Source: Notamacropus eugenii | Lineage: Eukaryota; Chordata; Mammalia; Diprotodontia; Macropodidae | Reading direction: 5' to 3' | DNA length: 64,000 nt | Assembly (NCBI RefSeq): GCF_028372415.1 | Contig: NC_092874.1 | Location: 55,403,865-55,467,864 of the forward strand | Shown: piece after piece, positions 22,272 through 33,588 of the stretch | Position numbering within the stretch: the first letter of the stretch is position 1 | Layout: every line of letters begins with the position of its first letter | The notes under the pieces: model-generated | Told to the model about the DNA's origin: nothing | What the model saw: the letters and a program-made list of their open reading frames with translations, nothing else | The model's database searches: none | Position numbers and translations under genes: made by a program

Positions 22272-22470
22272 TTTTTTAGGCTCATAGGATTTTAGGGCCG
22301 GAAGAGGCTTTAGAGATTACCTAGTCTAACCCTGTCCTGTTGCATATGAAGAAACTGAGACCAAGAAAAGCTTAGTGACTTTTCGAAAGATAACAGAGGT
22401 TCTCTGGAATCTGGGAGACAAGTTGTTTTACCTAGAACTCCACTGCTCTTACCATTATACCAGACACTCT
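22272..22470 (-). repeat. MIR-type SINE, antisense
   Basis: 'tagggccggaagaggcttta', 'gattacctagtctaaccctg' and 'gaagaaactgagaccaagaa' appear in order. Confidence 0.65.
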
Positions 22471-22867
22471 CATTCTACATGGAAAACTGCAGTTTTTCCC
22501 TCCTCAATATCAGTGGCAAAAATCCATAGAAAATTTCACTTTACTGACTATTTCAGTACTTCTAGGGTCTGGGATTTTATGTCTTTGGGTGCTCCTTCTA
22601 CCCACAGAGATTGACATCCTGTATAATTTAATGAATTCTTCAGCTAATTTGGACACAAATCTTTTAAAATTTATCTGAGCTTATTTTCAGATGACAGCCA
22701 GACAATACATTAGTAATTCTGGACCTTCCTTATGTTTTGTAGAATCTACTGGACCATGTACTCCCTTGACATAGCATTTGAATAGCCAGGGTGACTTTCT
22801 TTCCACAGTGATGATGCATTAAAGTAAGACTTCAGTGGAATTTCCCTGGATAGTATTAAGGAAAAAG

Positions 22868-23105
22868 CTAAACAGATGGTTTGGACAGCTAGGTGATACA
22901 GAGAAAGTGTTGGGTCCTGAGATCTGGCCTCTGACATTTACAAGCTATGTGTCCTTGAACACATTGCTCAATCTCTTTGCCTGAGTTTCCTCAACTGTAA
23001 AATGGAGATAACACAACAACCTACTTCACAAGGTTGTTGTGAGGATCAAATGATAATTTTTTGTGAAGTGTCTGGCACATAGTAAGTACTTTATAAATTC
23101 TAGTT
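22868..23105 (+). repeat. Core-SINE (MIR-type), sense, nearly complete
   Basis: It reads 'acagctaggtgatacagaga', 'gtttcctcaactgtaaaatg', 'ggttgttgtgaggatcaaat' and 'ctggcacatagtaagtact'. Both the tRNA-like head and the core/3' domain are present. Confidence 0.8.
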
Positions 23106-23159
23106 GTTTTATTTTTGTTTATATGGTGTAAAATTCCAATTATAGAAACTTATAAAGTT

Positions 23160-23283
23160 CAAAGGCAGTGTGGCATAATGGATAAAGGTAATTTCCAATC
23201 TCGGATTGAGGAAATAACTGATTTAAGCCTGAACCCATACTGGCTCTTTTCCCCTGGGCAAATCATTTAATCTCCTCTTTCCC
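23160..23283 (+). repeat. MIR-type SINE fragment, sense
   Basis: It begins 'aggcagtgtggcataatgga' and runs to 'gggcaaatcatttaatctcc'. Confidence 0.55.
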
Positions 23284-23475
23284 CCAGATAACTTCTTCTG
23301 TGTTATGGACCCCTTTGGCAGTCTGGAGAAGACTGTGAACCCTTTCCCAGAGTAATGTTTTTAAATAATGAAGGAAATGCTAATTTTCAGCTAAAGGTTA
23401 GGAAAATTTCCATCTAAGTTCTCATATCTCCTAAAATTTACTCAAGGGGTCTGCTGTTCCAAGGCTAAGAACTTA
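23284..23475. repeat. Non-autonomous hAT-like element
   Basis: It shares 'atggacccctttggcagtct' and 'agagtaatgtttttaaat' with a family also seen at 24086-24277 and 47692-47885. Ends imperfect. Confidence 0.45.
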
Positions 23476-23589
23476 TGTTTGTGAAGTATAAGTTTTCAAG
23501 CTGATGCTGGTCTGCACTGGTAGAAGAAGTTATGTACATCATTGAAATCAGAAGTATCATCCCCTGAAAAGCATATAAAGTGAGAGACA

Positions 23590-23720
23590 GCAGTGGTCCA
23601 GTATGTAAAGTGCTGGGATGAGAGTCTGAAGAAACTGGCTTTAAAACCCACTTCTCACAAGCTCTCTGACCTTGGGCAAGTCACAAACTCATTGCTCTTA
23701 AGATTACTCTTATCCACAAA
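23590..23720 (+). repeat. MIR-type SINE fragment, sense
   Basis: 'tgggatgagagtctgaagaa' and 'ctgaccttgggcaagtcaca' mark a sense MIR-type head. Confidence 0.6.
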
Positions 23721-24085
23721 ATCAAAGACTAGATGGAATTTGCATTGGTGGAAGAAGTTCCTCCTGTACCAGGAATTCCTCAAGATTCTCATATCATATT
23801 CGTCGTTAAAATCAACAGTGTTAATTTGGAGGTAAAGGAAAATAACAGATGGTACAACAGAGGGACTAATCACGAGTCAGTAACTATGGAACATGTTCAG
23901 TGACACAGAATTCATAGACTGAATTGGTTGAACATTTTATGAGTTCCAACCATGGTTCTGATCATGAAAAATGATGTTATGTAATAAGGATGCAGAATAG
24001 AGAGAAGCTCTTTCTCCTGTATAGCTTAAGGTTTCATATTTCCCTCGAGGAGGGAAAGGTTAAGTATAATTGCAACTGTAAAGAA

Positions 24086-24277
24086 CAGGTACTTAACCTT
24101 TATTGTTGTCATGGATTCCTATGGCAGTCTGATGAAGCTTTTGGGTACCTCAGAAGAATGGTTTTGTTCTGCTTGAAACGAAATATGTAGGGTTACAAAG
24201 CAAACCAATGAGGTTGAAATATAGTCATCAAAATATTTTTTAAAATAAGTCAAAAGACCTCAGTTTGAGAACCCCTG
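24086..24277. repeat. Non-autonomous hAT-like element with short terminal inverted repeats
   Basis: The left end 'caggtacttaacctt' and right end '...gagaacccctg' form imperfect inverted termini starting CAGG. The interior 'gcagtctgatgaagc' and 'gggttacaaagcaaaccaat' matches the copy at 47692-47885. No clear 8-bp duplication. Confidence 0.5.
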
Positions 24278-25214
24278 TTTTTAAGGTATCAGTGACTGAA
24301 GAAGTTTCCTCATCCAAGATGGTCTTCTATGATGGCTGTATTCTGATCACAACCCATGCCTGGCTCCACTCTGTCTCATGACACCAAGTTGGTCTTGCCC
24401 CATGATCCATTGCATAAGCACTGTTATGGAACTGGACACAGTTCATCCCACTGGAATGCCTTTCTGGAATTAGAGACTGTGCCTTGGTGAAGTAGCATTG
24501 ATAGAAGACTGCTACTAAGTCCAGAGCATGCTCTTGAAGGCTGGCTTCCATTCTGTCTCCTTAGATTTGTAGTCATGCCAGTCCACTAGATTACTGGGCA
24601 CCAACCCATAACTTCCACAGTTCTAAGATTTCTTGGGCTTATTCATTTCTCTTAGCCATCCTTGATTATTAGGGGTGGGTGAGGATTCAGTATTTATGGT
24701 TGAATGAGTAGCAAGAAAGGTACTCCTAACAAGACCCCAAGGCTTATCTCTTGAGTGATGGGGAAAGGGACTCATCAATCCCACCAACCATTTTTAGAGA
24801 TGGTCCTTTGGTATTGAAGGTTATATGAGGACAGGGAGACCTGTTCCCCCAACTCTAAGAGCTAATGAGTACTAGCTGACTTCACATTTGGATATTGTTC
24901 AGTAACCTCCACTTCCCTTTAAGTGCAGGGATTGGGATGCAAGGAAAGGAAAAACTGGGAAAGGAGGCTACCATTCATAAAAAAGTAATTCTTGAAGTAG
25001 GGAGGTGAGCAGAGTTGTTTTAACAGAATTCTGAAGTAGACACTAGAGCAGGGCTGTAATTAAAACATTATTGTACACTAACAATGATAAATATAAACAT
25101 GAAAAATAGCATCTTAAGAGAATACTTAAAACTTTAACCATATTATACTCCACATTTCCATAAAAGGGAACCAAGCAAAGTAATAAAAAAATAGTTGTTT
25201 GTCCTCTGTCCCTG

Positions 25215-26130
25215 GTCAATTCTGTTACCTTTGATTTTTTTCCCCTTTATATTTAAAACACATAATTGTAACCAATGTGTATGCTATTCTGGTTCTGCTT
25301 GCCTTTCTCTGAATCACTTCATAAAAGTCTTTCCATATTTTCTTGGATAACATGACGTAAATATTTATGATTTCCAGTAAATTATAAATACCATAATTTA
25401 TTTAGCTCTTCTCCAATTATTGAGCATATAAATTGTTTCTGATTTTTCCTATTACAAAGAAGGTGGCTATTGATATTTTTATATTGATAGGACTTTCCCC
25501 ACAATCTTTAGGCTAAATCAAGCAATTAGTAAGCATTTGCCATGCACCAGCTGCATTCCAGATACTATGTTAGACACTAGAAAAGTCATAACAGTGGAAT
25601 TGATGGCTCTGTGATTTTATTGTATATTTTCATGTTGATCATCAAAAGGGTCACAGCAGTCTACAATACTATACAATACAATACAATGTAATTCATATTG
25701 CAACAAATATTTGCTAAGTAATTACTGTGTAGCACTAGGTGCTACAATAGGGTACTTGCTTCTCAGCTCCTAAAGCATTTGATTTTTGTAATTTTTAAAA
25801 TATTTTTTGAGAATTTAGTGAGTATAAGAACCTATATTAAGGTTATCTTGATTTGTATTTTTCTAGTGGGAAATCTGGGCATCTTTTCAGGTAGCTAATA
25901 ACAATTTGTATTTCCTTCTTCAAAAATGGGCTTTTATGTACTTTAACTATTTCTCCACTGAGGAAAGTATTTTATTCCTACAGATAAACATCAGTTCCTT
26001 ATACATTCTATGTATCAGACTTTTATCATATAGACTTATTGAAAATTTTTCTCCATTAAAATTATTTTAGAGATTTTTTTTCACAAACTCCTTTTTACGT
26101 AACCAAACCCATCAATTTAACCTACAAAAA
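25215..26130 (-). mobile_element. L1 ORF2 end / 3' UTR, antisense, diverged
   Basis: 'tctggttctgcttgcctttc', 'ttcataaaagtctttccata', 'tttagctcttctccaattat' and farther right 'acagataaacatcagttcct' correspond to the reverse complement of L1 3' sequence. A core-SINE scrap (about 25510-25600, 'aagcatttgccatgcaccag') interrupts it. Confidence 0.65.
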
Positions 26131-26264
26131 TATCTTCTCTTTGTTTAGTAAAAATGTACTTCCTTCCTGTAGTTGAAACAAATATTACTTTTCCTCTGTT
26201 CTGAATTATTTTTAAAATGTTTAGATAATTGGTCCAGTAATATTTATTGCAGAGTGTGGTACAT

Positions 26265-26460
26265 GATGAGAGGCAGCTTGGCATGGTTGCTGGAAGGCCT
26301 GCCTTGGAGTTAGGATGACCTGATTTCTAGCCCTGCCTCTGACATATGTCAGCTGCGGGACATGGTGCAGGTCACTTAACTTCTAGAGTTGACTTGCTAG
26401 TTCCCAGCCAACTCTCTAAGACTATAAATTGCAAAGCAGATGCTCATCAACCTTAGTGAG
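26265..26460 (+). repeat. MIR-type SINE, sense
   Basis: 'gaggcagcttggcatggttg', 'ctagccctgcctctgacata' and 'ctctctaagactataaattg' are in canonical order. Confidence 0.7.
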
Positions 26461-26474
26461 GGAAGTTCATTATA

Positions 26475-26820
26475 CCTGTGGTATTAAACTTCAAAGAGAA
26501 ACCATGGCCACTAAACCATCCATAAAGATCTTTGCAGGCCATATATTGACTTAGGAAACCACATGTGTGCATAGATAGGTAGACAGAGATATATAGATAT
26601 GTGTGTATTGTATGTATATATACACATACATTACTCACAGATATGTATACACGTACATGTAGGTATGCATACATATATACATACATGTGTATATGTGCAT
26701 ATATATTAAGGCATCATCACATTAAAATCAGATAGGAATTACATTATTATTTGGTTTGGGTCACCTTCTGGAGTGTGTTGGGCCACATGTGGCCTGTAAG
26801 CCTAATGTTTGACACGTCTG
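26475..26820. mobile_element. hAT/Charlie-like non-autonomous DNA element with internal microsatellite
   Basis: The left arm reads 'cctgtggtattaaact' then 'ggccactaaaccatccataa'; the right arm ends 'gggccacatgtggcctgtaa' then 'gtttgacacgtctg'. The ends are imperfect inverted repeats. A TA/CA/GTAT microsatellite (about 26580-26702) sits in the middle. Confidence 0.5.
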
Positions 26821-27036
26821 GTCTATACCAGCGAGATCACAGATCCAAAAACATAGATGTGTGGTATAGGTCTAAAAACCCAGTCTTCATAGTAGTATTT
26901 TTTAAAATTAAATGATGATTCCTTTCCTCAGTCTTAGGAACTAATCACACACTAGCCTGTTTTATTTTGTTTTGCTACTTTGGATTCTGTTTCTCCAATT
27001 CAGTTATCTTGGTGGTAGGATAAATGTTGTTAAATC

Positions 27037-27262
27037 TTGTTGTTAAACTGTTTAGTCATGCCTGACTCTTCATGACTCCATTTTTGGGATTTTTTGGCAA
27101 GGATACCGGAGTTGTTTGCCATTTCCTCCTCCAGGGTTCCCCATTTTACAATAGAAGAAACTGAGGCAAACATTTTGAATGATTGACCAGGGTCACATAG
27201 TGAACATTTGTGTCTGGATTTGAGCTCCAGGGCCATCTGGAGTCTGAGCCATCTAACTGCCC
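27037..27262 (-). repeat. WSINE1-type SINE, antisense
   Basis: It runs from 'ttgttgttaaactgtttagt' through 'gaaactgaggcaaacatttt' to 'gccatctaactgcc'. Confidence 0.85.
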
Positions 27263-27961
27263 TGGGAGGAGATATGGAGCTTTATATATTGTTCTATGCA
27301 CCAATGAACCTGGTGATGTGATACTCCATGCAGAGTGAATCTTAATCTTGACAGTCAATGAGACATCCTGGGGAACCTGATTGGATCTGATATGAGGAAA
27401 TCAGAGAGCAAGAAGGTACCTTTCTGGTCCTGGTAGGGGTCCAGCTCAGGGAAGTAAGGAAATCACTTTAGTTAGGATATCTATTATCACAAAGTGGAAT
27501 GATACCCCAGGGATGAAATATCATGGAATTTTTTTATTGATTTTCATGGCTGCTGCTAAGCTTTTGAGACATAGGTGGGACATTTCCATTGAGCTCAGTG
27601 GATCTGGTGTTGGACAAGTTGTCAGACAATCTTAGGATACTACTCTTGTCAGTGGGGTCAGAATGGGGTGCTGCATTCTGACCAAGTAAGACTTAAGAGC
27701 TGCTTTGGCAGGAGGTACTCCTCCTACCTTGTCCTGTAGCTCCCTTCTTTAAGGATGAGCAGGAGATGTACATGTAGTATAAGGGCAAGGAAGAGTCCTT
27801 AGCAGCATAAGAAAGGATGCTTTCCCCCCACCCCCAACACAGCAGTGGATGTACTTGGTCTCTACAATGAACACTTTCTGTGGGTCTGGAGACATTATGC
27901 TAGAGTACAAGGGAAACCAGTATTTCAAGTAGTTAAATGTGCCTCTGACCTCAGGTGCCCC

Positions 27962-28033
27962 CTACATTCCCCTTCCCCTTCCCTTTCTTCTTTCTTCTTC
28001 TCTTTTTCCTCCTTTTCCTCCTCCTCCTCCCCC
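27962..28033. repeat. Pyrimidine-rich (CTT/CCT) tract
   Basis: About 70 nt with almost only C and T on this strand; Lys/Arg-rich antisense frames over it are artefacts. Confidence 0.9.
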
Positions 28034-28260
28034 TAAAACTTTGAGAGTGGGGGAGAGAGGGAAGGAAACAATAGAGAAAAAAGTCTGGGCTCATCATTAA
28101 TAAGATCTTTGGTAATAACTTTTCTGAAAAAGGCAAGAATTGGGAAGAAGGCTGAGTAGAATCTTCTTCTAGTGAGGCATGAATCTGGCATCCAGTTTTG
28201 ATCACTTCATGAATTCAATGAGCTCTAATTGTTAAAAATCATTCTCCCATTTTGTATGAT

Positions 28261-28520
28261 TTGTTGCTGTTACTGTTTCTGTGTTTCAGTCATTTCAGTC
28301 ATGTCCAACTTTTTGCAACCCCATTTGGGTTTTTTTTTTCAAAGATACTAGAGTAGTCTTTCATTTCCTTCTCCATCACATTGACAGAAGAGGAAACTGA
28401 GGCATATAGACTTACGTGACTTGCCCAGTGTCACACAGCTAGTGTCTGAGTACAGATTTAATGTCAGGGCTTCCTGATTCTAGACACAGCACTCTATCCT
28501 TTGTACCACCTAGCTGCCCA
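28261..28520 (-). repeat. WSINE1-type SINE, antisense
   Basis: It runs from 'tttcagtcatttcagtcatg' through 'gaggaaactgaggcatatag' to 'gtaccacctagctgcc'. Confidence 0.88.
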
Positions 28521-28944
28521 GCATTAATTATTTTTTATTATTATCAAATTATTAAAAATTGGAGTGGAACTACAAAATGGGCATTGTTTTGTCTTCTAGC
28601 AAAAAAAAAAAAAAAGATGCAAAGGACTTTTCAAAATACCTAATTTTATTACACTTGCTCCAGTTATGACTTTATTCTTTGAAAATACATGTAAATGTAA
28701 TTATTCCCCTTTTAAGAAAGTGCACAGTATTCATTATTTTCTACTGTTTCCTTAATAGGTTATTGTGCAGATTTTGTTTCATAGCTAAAATGCTTTGTAA
28801 TTTCCTGAATTCCATAAGTAGGTTGGGAAGCCACCTGTGTTCCGATGTCAAAACAGTTACCAAGCTATACTTTAAAAAAAGGAAAACTAGATGAAAGTTT
28901 CCCATATTTTGGAGAAATCCTCTAAGGAAGATTTATGGGAAGAC

Positions 28945-29035
28945 CTGTGTGATCTTGAATAAGTCCCCTCTCTGGGCCTGTTTCCTCATCTGTAAAATCA
29001 GAGGTTTGGACCAGATCCAAAAAGTTATTTGACTC
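28945..29035 (+). repeat. MIR-type SINE fragment, sense
   Basis: 'cctgtgtgatcttgaataag' then 'cctcatctgtaaaatcagag'. Confidence 0.55.
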
Positions 29036-29384
29036 AGCTAGTTGAAGCTCGGTCATCAATAATAACATTGTGGCATAGATTATAGAATGTGTTATGATAT
29101 ATCTTCCCCGTGTTGATAACAAGGGAACTTCAAACTGTTGGGACCACAATCTCAAACTGACAATTTAACATTTGACAAAGAACCTCTAGCCCATACCTTT
29201 GTTTCATCAGATGAATGGATTATTTTCCAACCTAAAAGTCTTAATAATAGAACTGTTCCTACAGATGGACAATTAACGAAGCCTTCAAACAATAAAAACA
29301 TATGTGGATAATTTGGAGCAGTTGACAACAACCAGTGTGTGCTATCTGTTTAGGGAAAATCCTCATCTTTAAGGAGAGATAGCA

Positions 29385-29565
29385 TAGGGCAATGCATAGG
29401 CTGCTGGATGTGAAGTATGGAAGATCTCAGTTCAAATCATGGCTCAGGTATTTACTGTCTGTGTATCCTAGGCAAGTCACTTAACCTTAGTTTCCCCATC
29501 TGTAAAACGAGGGGGATGGATTTGATGACCTCTAAATCTATGTTCCTCTGACCTTTAAATTATAT
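29385..29565 (+). repeat. MIR-type SINE, sense
   Basis: 'atcatggctcaggtatttac', 'ctaggcaagtcacttaacct' and 'atctgtaaaacgagggggat' in order. Confidence 0.75.
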
Positions 29566-29849
29566 GATGATTGGGATTAGCATTTGTCTTAACTAAGTTT
29601 GGGATTATATGCTGATTTAATATATAGTGCTAACATAAAAAGGACTAGATTGAAAAGAAGAAACCAGAAACAAGGGAACATAAAAATAGCTAGGAGGCAG
29701 TTCAGAAGGGGCACAGACAAGGAGGGAGATATGGGTGCTACCATATTCAATTTAATATATGCTTTTCAAAAGAAAACCAAGCTATACTTAAAAAAAGAAA
29801 ACTAGATGAAAGTTTCTATATATTGGAAAAATCCTCAGGAGGATTTGTG

Positions 29850-29975
29850 GGAAGAGTTGTGTGAACTTGTATAAGTTACCTTTTCAGGGCCTCAGTTTTC
29901 TCATCTGAAAAGTTAGGGATTGGGGCCAGATAGTCTCCAAAATCCCTTTAGTTGGAACTTTATAGTCTTGTGACA
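29850..29975 (+). repeat. MIR-type SINE fragment, sense
   Basis: 'gggcctcagttttctcatct' followed by 'tagtctccaaaatccc'. Confidence 0.55.
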
Positions 29976-30597
29976 CGAAGGATGCAAAGCCCTAGAGATG
30001 CTACTACCTACAGCAGGGCAGTGTTGCCACACCGATGTCATCAATCTACTAAAGAACGAATTACTATTTACATTTGATGAAGTCTGCTGGGCATGAGTGA
30101 ACTGATTGAGATAGATGTGTGGAAATTATAATTAACAGTGCGTTGTTCCAGAAGGCAGGGGGAAAGCAGTGGCTACCAGCCAAGGACGGTATTTCAGCTG
30201 GAATACACCTATATTGCTGATTTTGAAATCTTAGTTAAAATGATAAATATTGAAATAGACAAAATCTGGCATAAGCATAAAGCTGAAGGAATAGCCAGAG
30301 AACCATCCAAAGTAACTGGATTTTTAAAATTCTAATTGGCTTCATGTTGCACCTTTGTCTTTCTAATTATGTTGCATTTAAGAATATATTATAATCAGTG
30401 GATGCTTCCTAAGCACACACTGATTCGGCAAGGAAAGAAGAAGCCTGGAAGCCTATACTGGGTAGCTGAGGAAGTTAAATGTGCCTGCCATTTAAAGGTT
30501 AACATGTTAACTTGGTTAAAGATTAACATGGATAAACTATACAACAGATTATCAGTCTGGTAGTAATACCATTGATTACAAAGAGATAATATAATTT

Positions 30598-30845
30598 TGT
30601 TGTTTTTCGGTCATTTCCATCATGTAGGACTCTTTGTCACTCTAGTTTGGGTTTTCTTGGCAAAGATATTAGAGTGGTTTACCATTTCCTTCTCCAGCTT
30701 ATTTTATAGATGAAGAAACTCAGGCAATCAGGATTATGTGACTTGCCCAGGGTCTCTTAACTAGTAAGTGTCTGAAGCTAGATTTGATCTCAGGTCTTTC
30801 TAACTCCAGGTCCTGTGCTCTATCTACTGTGCCACTTAACTGCCT
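30598..30845 (-). repeat. WSINE1-type SINE, antisense
   Basis: 'ttgttgtttttcggtcattt', 'tgggttttcttggcaaagat', 'gaagaaactcaggcaatcag' and 'ctatctactgtgccactt' in order. Confidence 0.88.
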
Positions 30846-31583
30846 CATTATAATTTTACTAAACTTTCATCCCATTATCTCTAATATGTGAAAATGAACT
30901 ATATTAATATCTCACTTGGTTCTTTGAGGTATTCTTTGAATTTGGCTCTTCTATTAAATAGAATCCCTATTTTAAAAAAAGCCTGAAATTGAGAAGAGGA
31001 AAGGTTGAAGAGCCTCAAACTGGTAGAAACTAGAAAGGAGATGATGTCTAAAGGAAGCACCTAGGACAGGCACAGAATTCAGTACCATGGTGGATCAGAT
31101 CAATCCAATTAGTCTTCCTTGTGTATCTTCTATATTCAAGACTGTGAGCTGGGCAGTGGAGGCACAAAGATGAGAAGCAGCCTAAACCTGGCATTCAAAG
31201 GCTTGACTATCTATTTGGGGGGAGGGGCAGCAGGTAGAGCAAAGGAGTCTGTCAGCAGTTTGGGGTTAATATACAATTAAGGATTAATATGAGAAGGGTG
31301 AACATAAGCTGCAGATGAAGCACTATTGGGAACCAAAGGAGTGATCACGTTTATCTGAGGTGGATTATGAAGGTTTCGACCATCATACCTCAAGAACATT
31401 CCTGAAAGGAACAACTGCAACCAACAAAAATGCACAAAGAGCAAGAGACTCTGTATCACGGGAGGGAGGGAGGGTGAAGATTGTGCAGAAAGCCCAACAG
31501 AATTCAGCCAACACACAACCTATGTCCATTATTTCCAGTTCTGGGCAAGGCAGTAGGATATGGGCAAAGAGAGTACAGTGTCT

Positions 31584-31702
31584 TTGTGGTTGTGTTTGTC
31601 CTTCGTTCTTGAAGAGGACCATGACATCAAGATGATGACACGACTTGCAGTTGACTTTGATTTGAGTGAGGGAGGGCAGTGCAAGGTCACCAGCCTCCCT
31701 TT
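31584..31702 (-). repeat. RTE-tailed SINE (RTESINE-like), antisense
   Basis: It begins 'ttgtggttgtgtttgtcctt' and 'gttcttgaagaggaccatga', the reverse complement of the RTE LINE's 3' end. It continues into a different body ('gacttgcagttgactttgat', 'gtgcaaggtcaccagcctcc') not found in the LINE. Confidence 0.75.
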
Positions 31703-32644
31703 AGGACAAGGGCAAAGATGGAGAAAGATACGATGGTTCTTGAGGCCAGGAATTGAAGATAACCCTAAGAATGGAGAATAAGGGATTTCCAAAGCCAGGA
31801 CATCTGACCTGGGGATAGAGGGGACAATTGGGGCCCCATATTGGACCAAAGCCTTTTTTTATTGAGAGGTCTAGGAAGAAAGAGAACTTGAAAGCAGGAA
31901 AGGTTGTATCCAAGGTCAGCAGAGTTGACTTGAGACTAGGCAGGTCCCACTTACTTGGGCCTCAGCAAGAAATGATTAATATACTTCAGAGACCAGAAAA
32001 AAAGAGCTGAGAACAGAGAGTAAATTTTTAAAAGCAATAAAAACAGGCAGTACCTGGTGAAGGTGACTCATGCTTTTGTCAGATTATTTTTGGTTTTTTT
32101 TGGAAACCTGAGTAAGGTGGACAGGATAGCTCTGTGAATGATGGTTTCTCTCTGTAAGAAGAAACTACACTGTCATACTGAGTTTAGCTGATGTTTTGTT
32201 TGAAAATCCTTTGTAACTTAGACCAGTTCTCCTTCCTTCACCTTGATAATAAAAAAGATCATTTTATGCACCTGCAACTTCTGCCTACATAGACATAGGT
32301 AGTGGAGATCAGATAAAATATGAAACAGGTTAGGATTTCTATTGAGACCACAACCCCAGAAAAAATCCACCCCCTATAAAATGTCTTGGACATGACTAAA
32401 AAGACACCTCAAACATTGCCAAGAAATGACTCTGGGGTACCATATTGCATAGGTTATGCATTGGCTTCCAATTATTAACTCCTCTAGGATTCTCCCTAGC
32501 TAAAACCTCCGGGAGGAGAATCTTCAATATGAGGTTGTTGGGTTGTGTTATTCATGCTATGGCTACAGTAGTGTCTGATTTAAAAAGTGGTTGGCTACAT
32601 GTCAGGAATTTAGTTCATTGGGAAAATTGTTCATGGTTTTTACT

Positions 32645-33570
32645 TTGGAGCTGGACCGGATCTTAGAAACTATTATCTTGTCCAACCCAATTTATTTTTA
32701 AAGTTTTTAATCTTTTTTTTCCAATTACATGTAAAAATAATTTCTAACATTCATTTTAAAAAAATTTTTGAGTTCCAAATTCTCTTTCTCCCTTGCTCTC
32801 CTCTCCCCTCCTTGGGAAGGCAAGCAATTTAATATAGATTTTACATGTACAGTCATATAAAATATATTTCCATATTAGCCATGTTGTGAAAGAAAATACA
32901 AACAACAGTTAAGTAAAAAAAATGTGCTTTGATGTATATTCAGACTCCATGAGTTCTTTCTCTTGAGGTGGAGAACATTTTTCATCATAAGTCCTTCAGA
33001 ATTGTCTAGGATCATTGCATTGCTGAGAATAGCTAAATCATTCACAGTTGATCACCATACAATATTGCTATTATTATATACAATGTCCTACTGGTTCTGC
33101 TCACTTCACTTTGCATCAGTTTGTATCAGTTCATATAAGTCTTCCCAGGTTTTTCTGAAACCATCCTATACCTCATTTCTTAGAGCACAATAATATTTCA
33201 TCACAATCATATACCATAACTTGTTTGCCATTCTCCGATTGATGGACATTCTCTCAATTTACAGTTCTTTGCCACCACAAAAAAGAGCTGTGATGAATAT
33301 TTTTGTACATATAGATCCTTTTCCTTTTTGTTTTTATGTCTTTGGGATATAGACCCAGTAGAAGTATTACTGAGTTAAGGGGTATGCACAGTTTTATAGC
33401 TCTTTGGACATAGTTCCAAATTGTCTCCAGAATCTACCCCATTTGTTTTTGACAGATGAAAAACCTAAGGCACATAAATGCTAAATGTCTTGGCAAAAGT
33501 AACACAGATACTAAGTGGCTGAAGTGGGAAAGGAGTCCAAGTGTTTGACTCCAAACCCAGTATTGTCTAG
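32645..33570 (-). repeat. MIR-type SINE split by an L1
   Basis: Left part 32645-32699 ('ttggagctggaccggatctt', 'cttgtccaacccaattt') and right part 33434-33570 ('gacagatgaaaaacctaagg', 'ctaaatgtcttggcaaaagt') read as one antisense SINE once the L1 at 32700-33433 is removed. Confidence 0.65.
32700..33433 (-). mobile_element. 5'-truncated L1, antisense
   Basis: T-rich left end (reverse A-tail), 'caattacatgtaaaaataat', 'cctctcccctccttgggaag', then antisense 3'-UTR/ORF2-end text to 'ggacatagttccaaattgtc'. It is bracketed by 17-nt near copies at 32683-32699 and 33434-33450 (14 of 17 identical), a probable decayed target-site duplication. Confidence 0.75.
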
Positions 33571-33588
33571 TTATTGTCCTGGTCTTTA

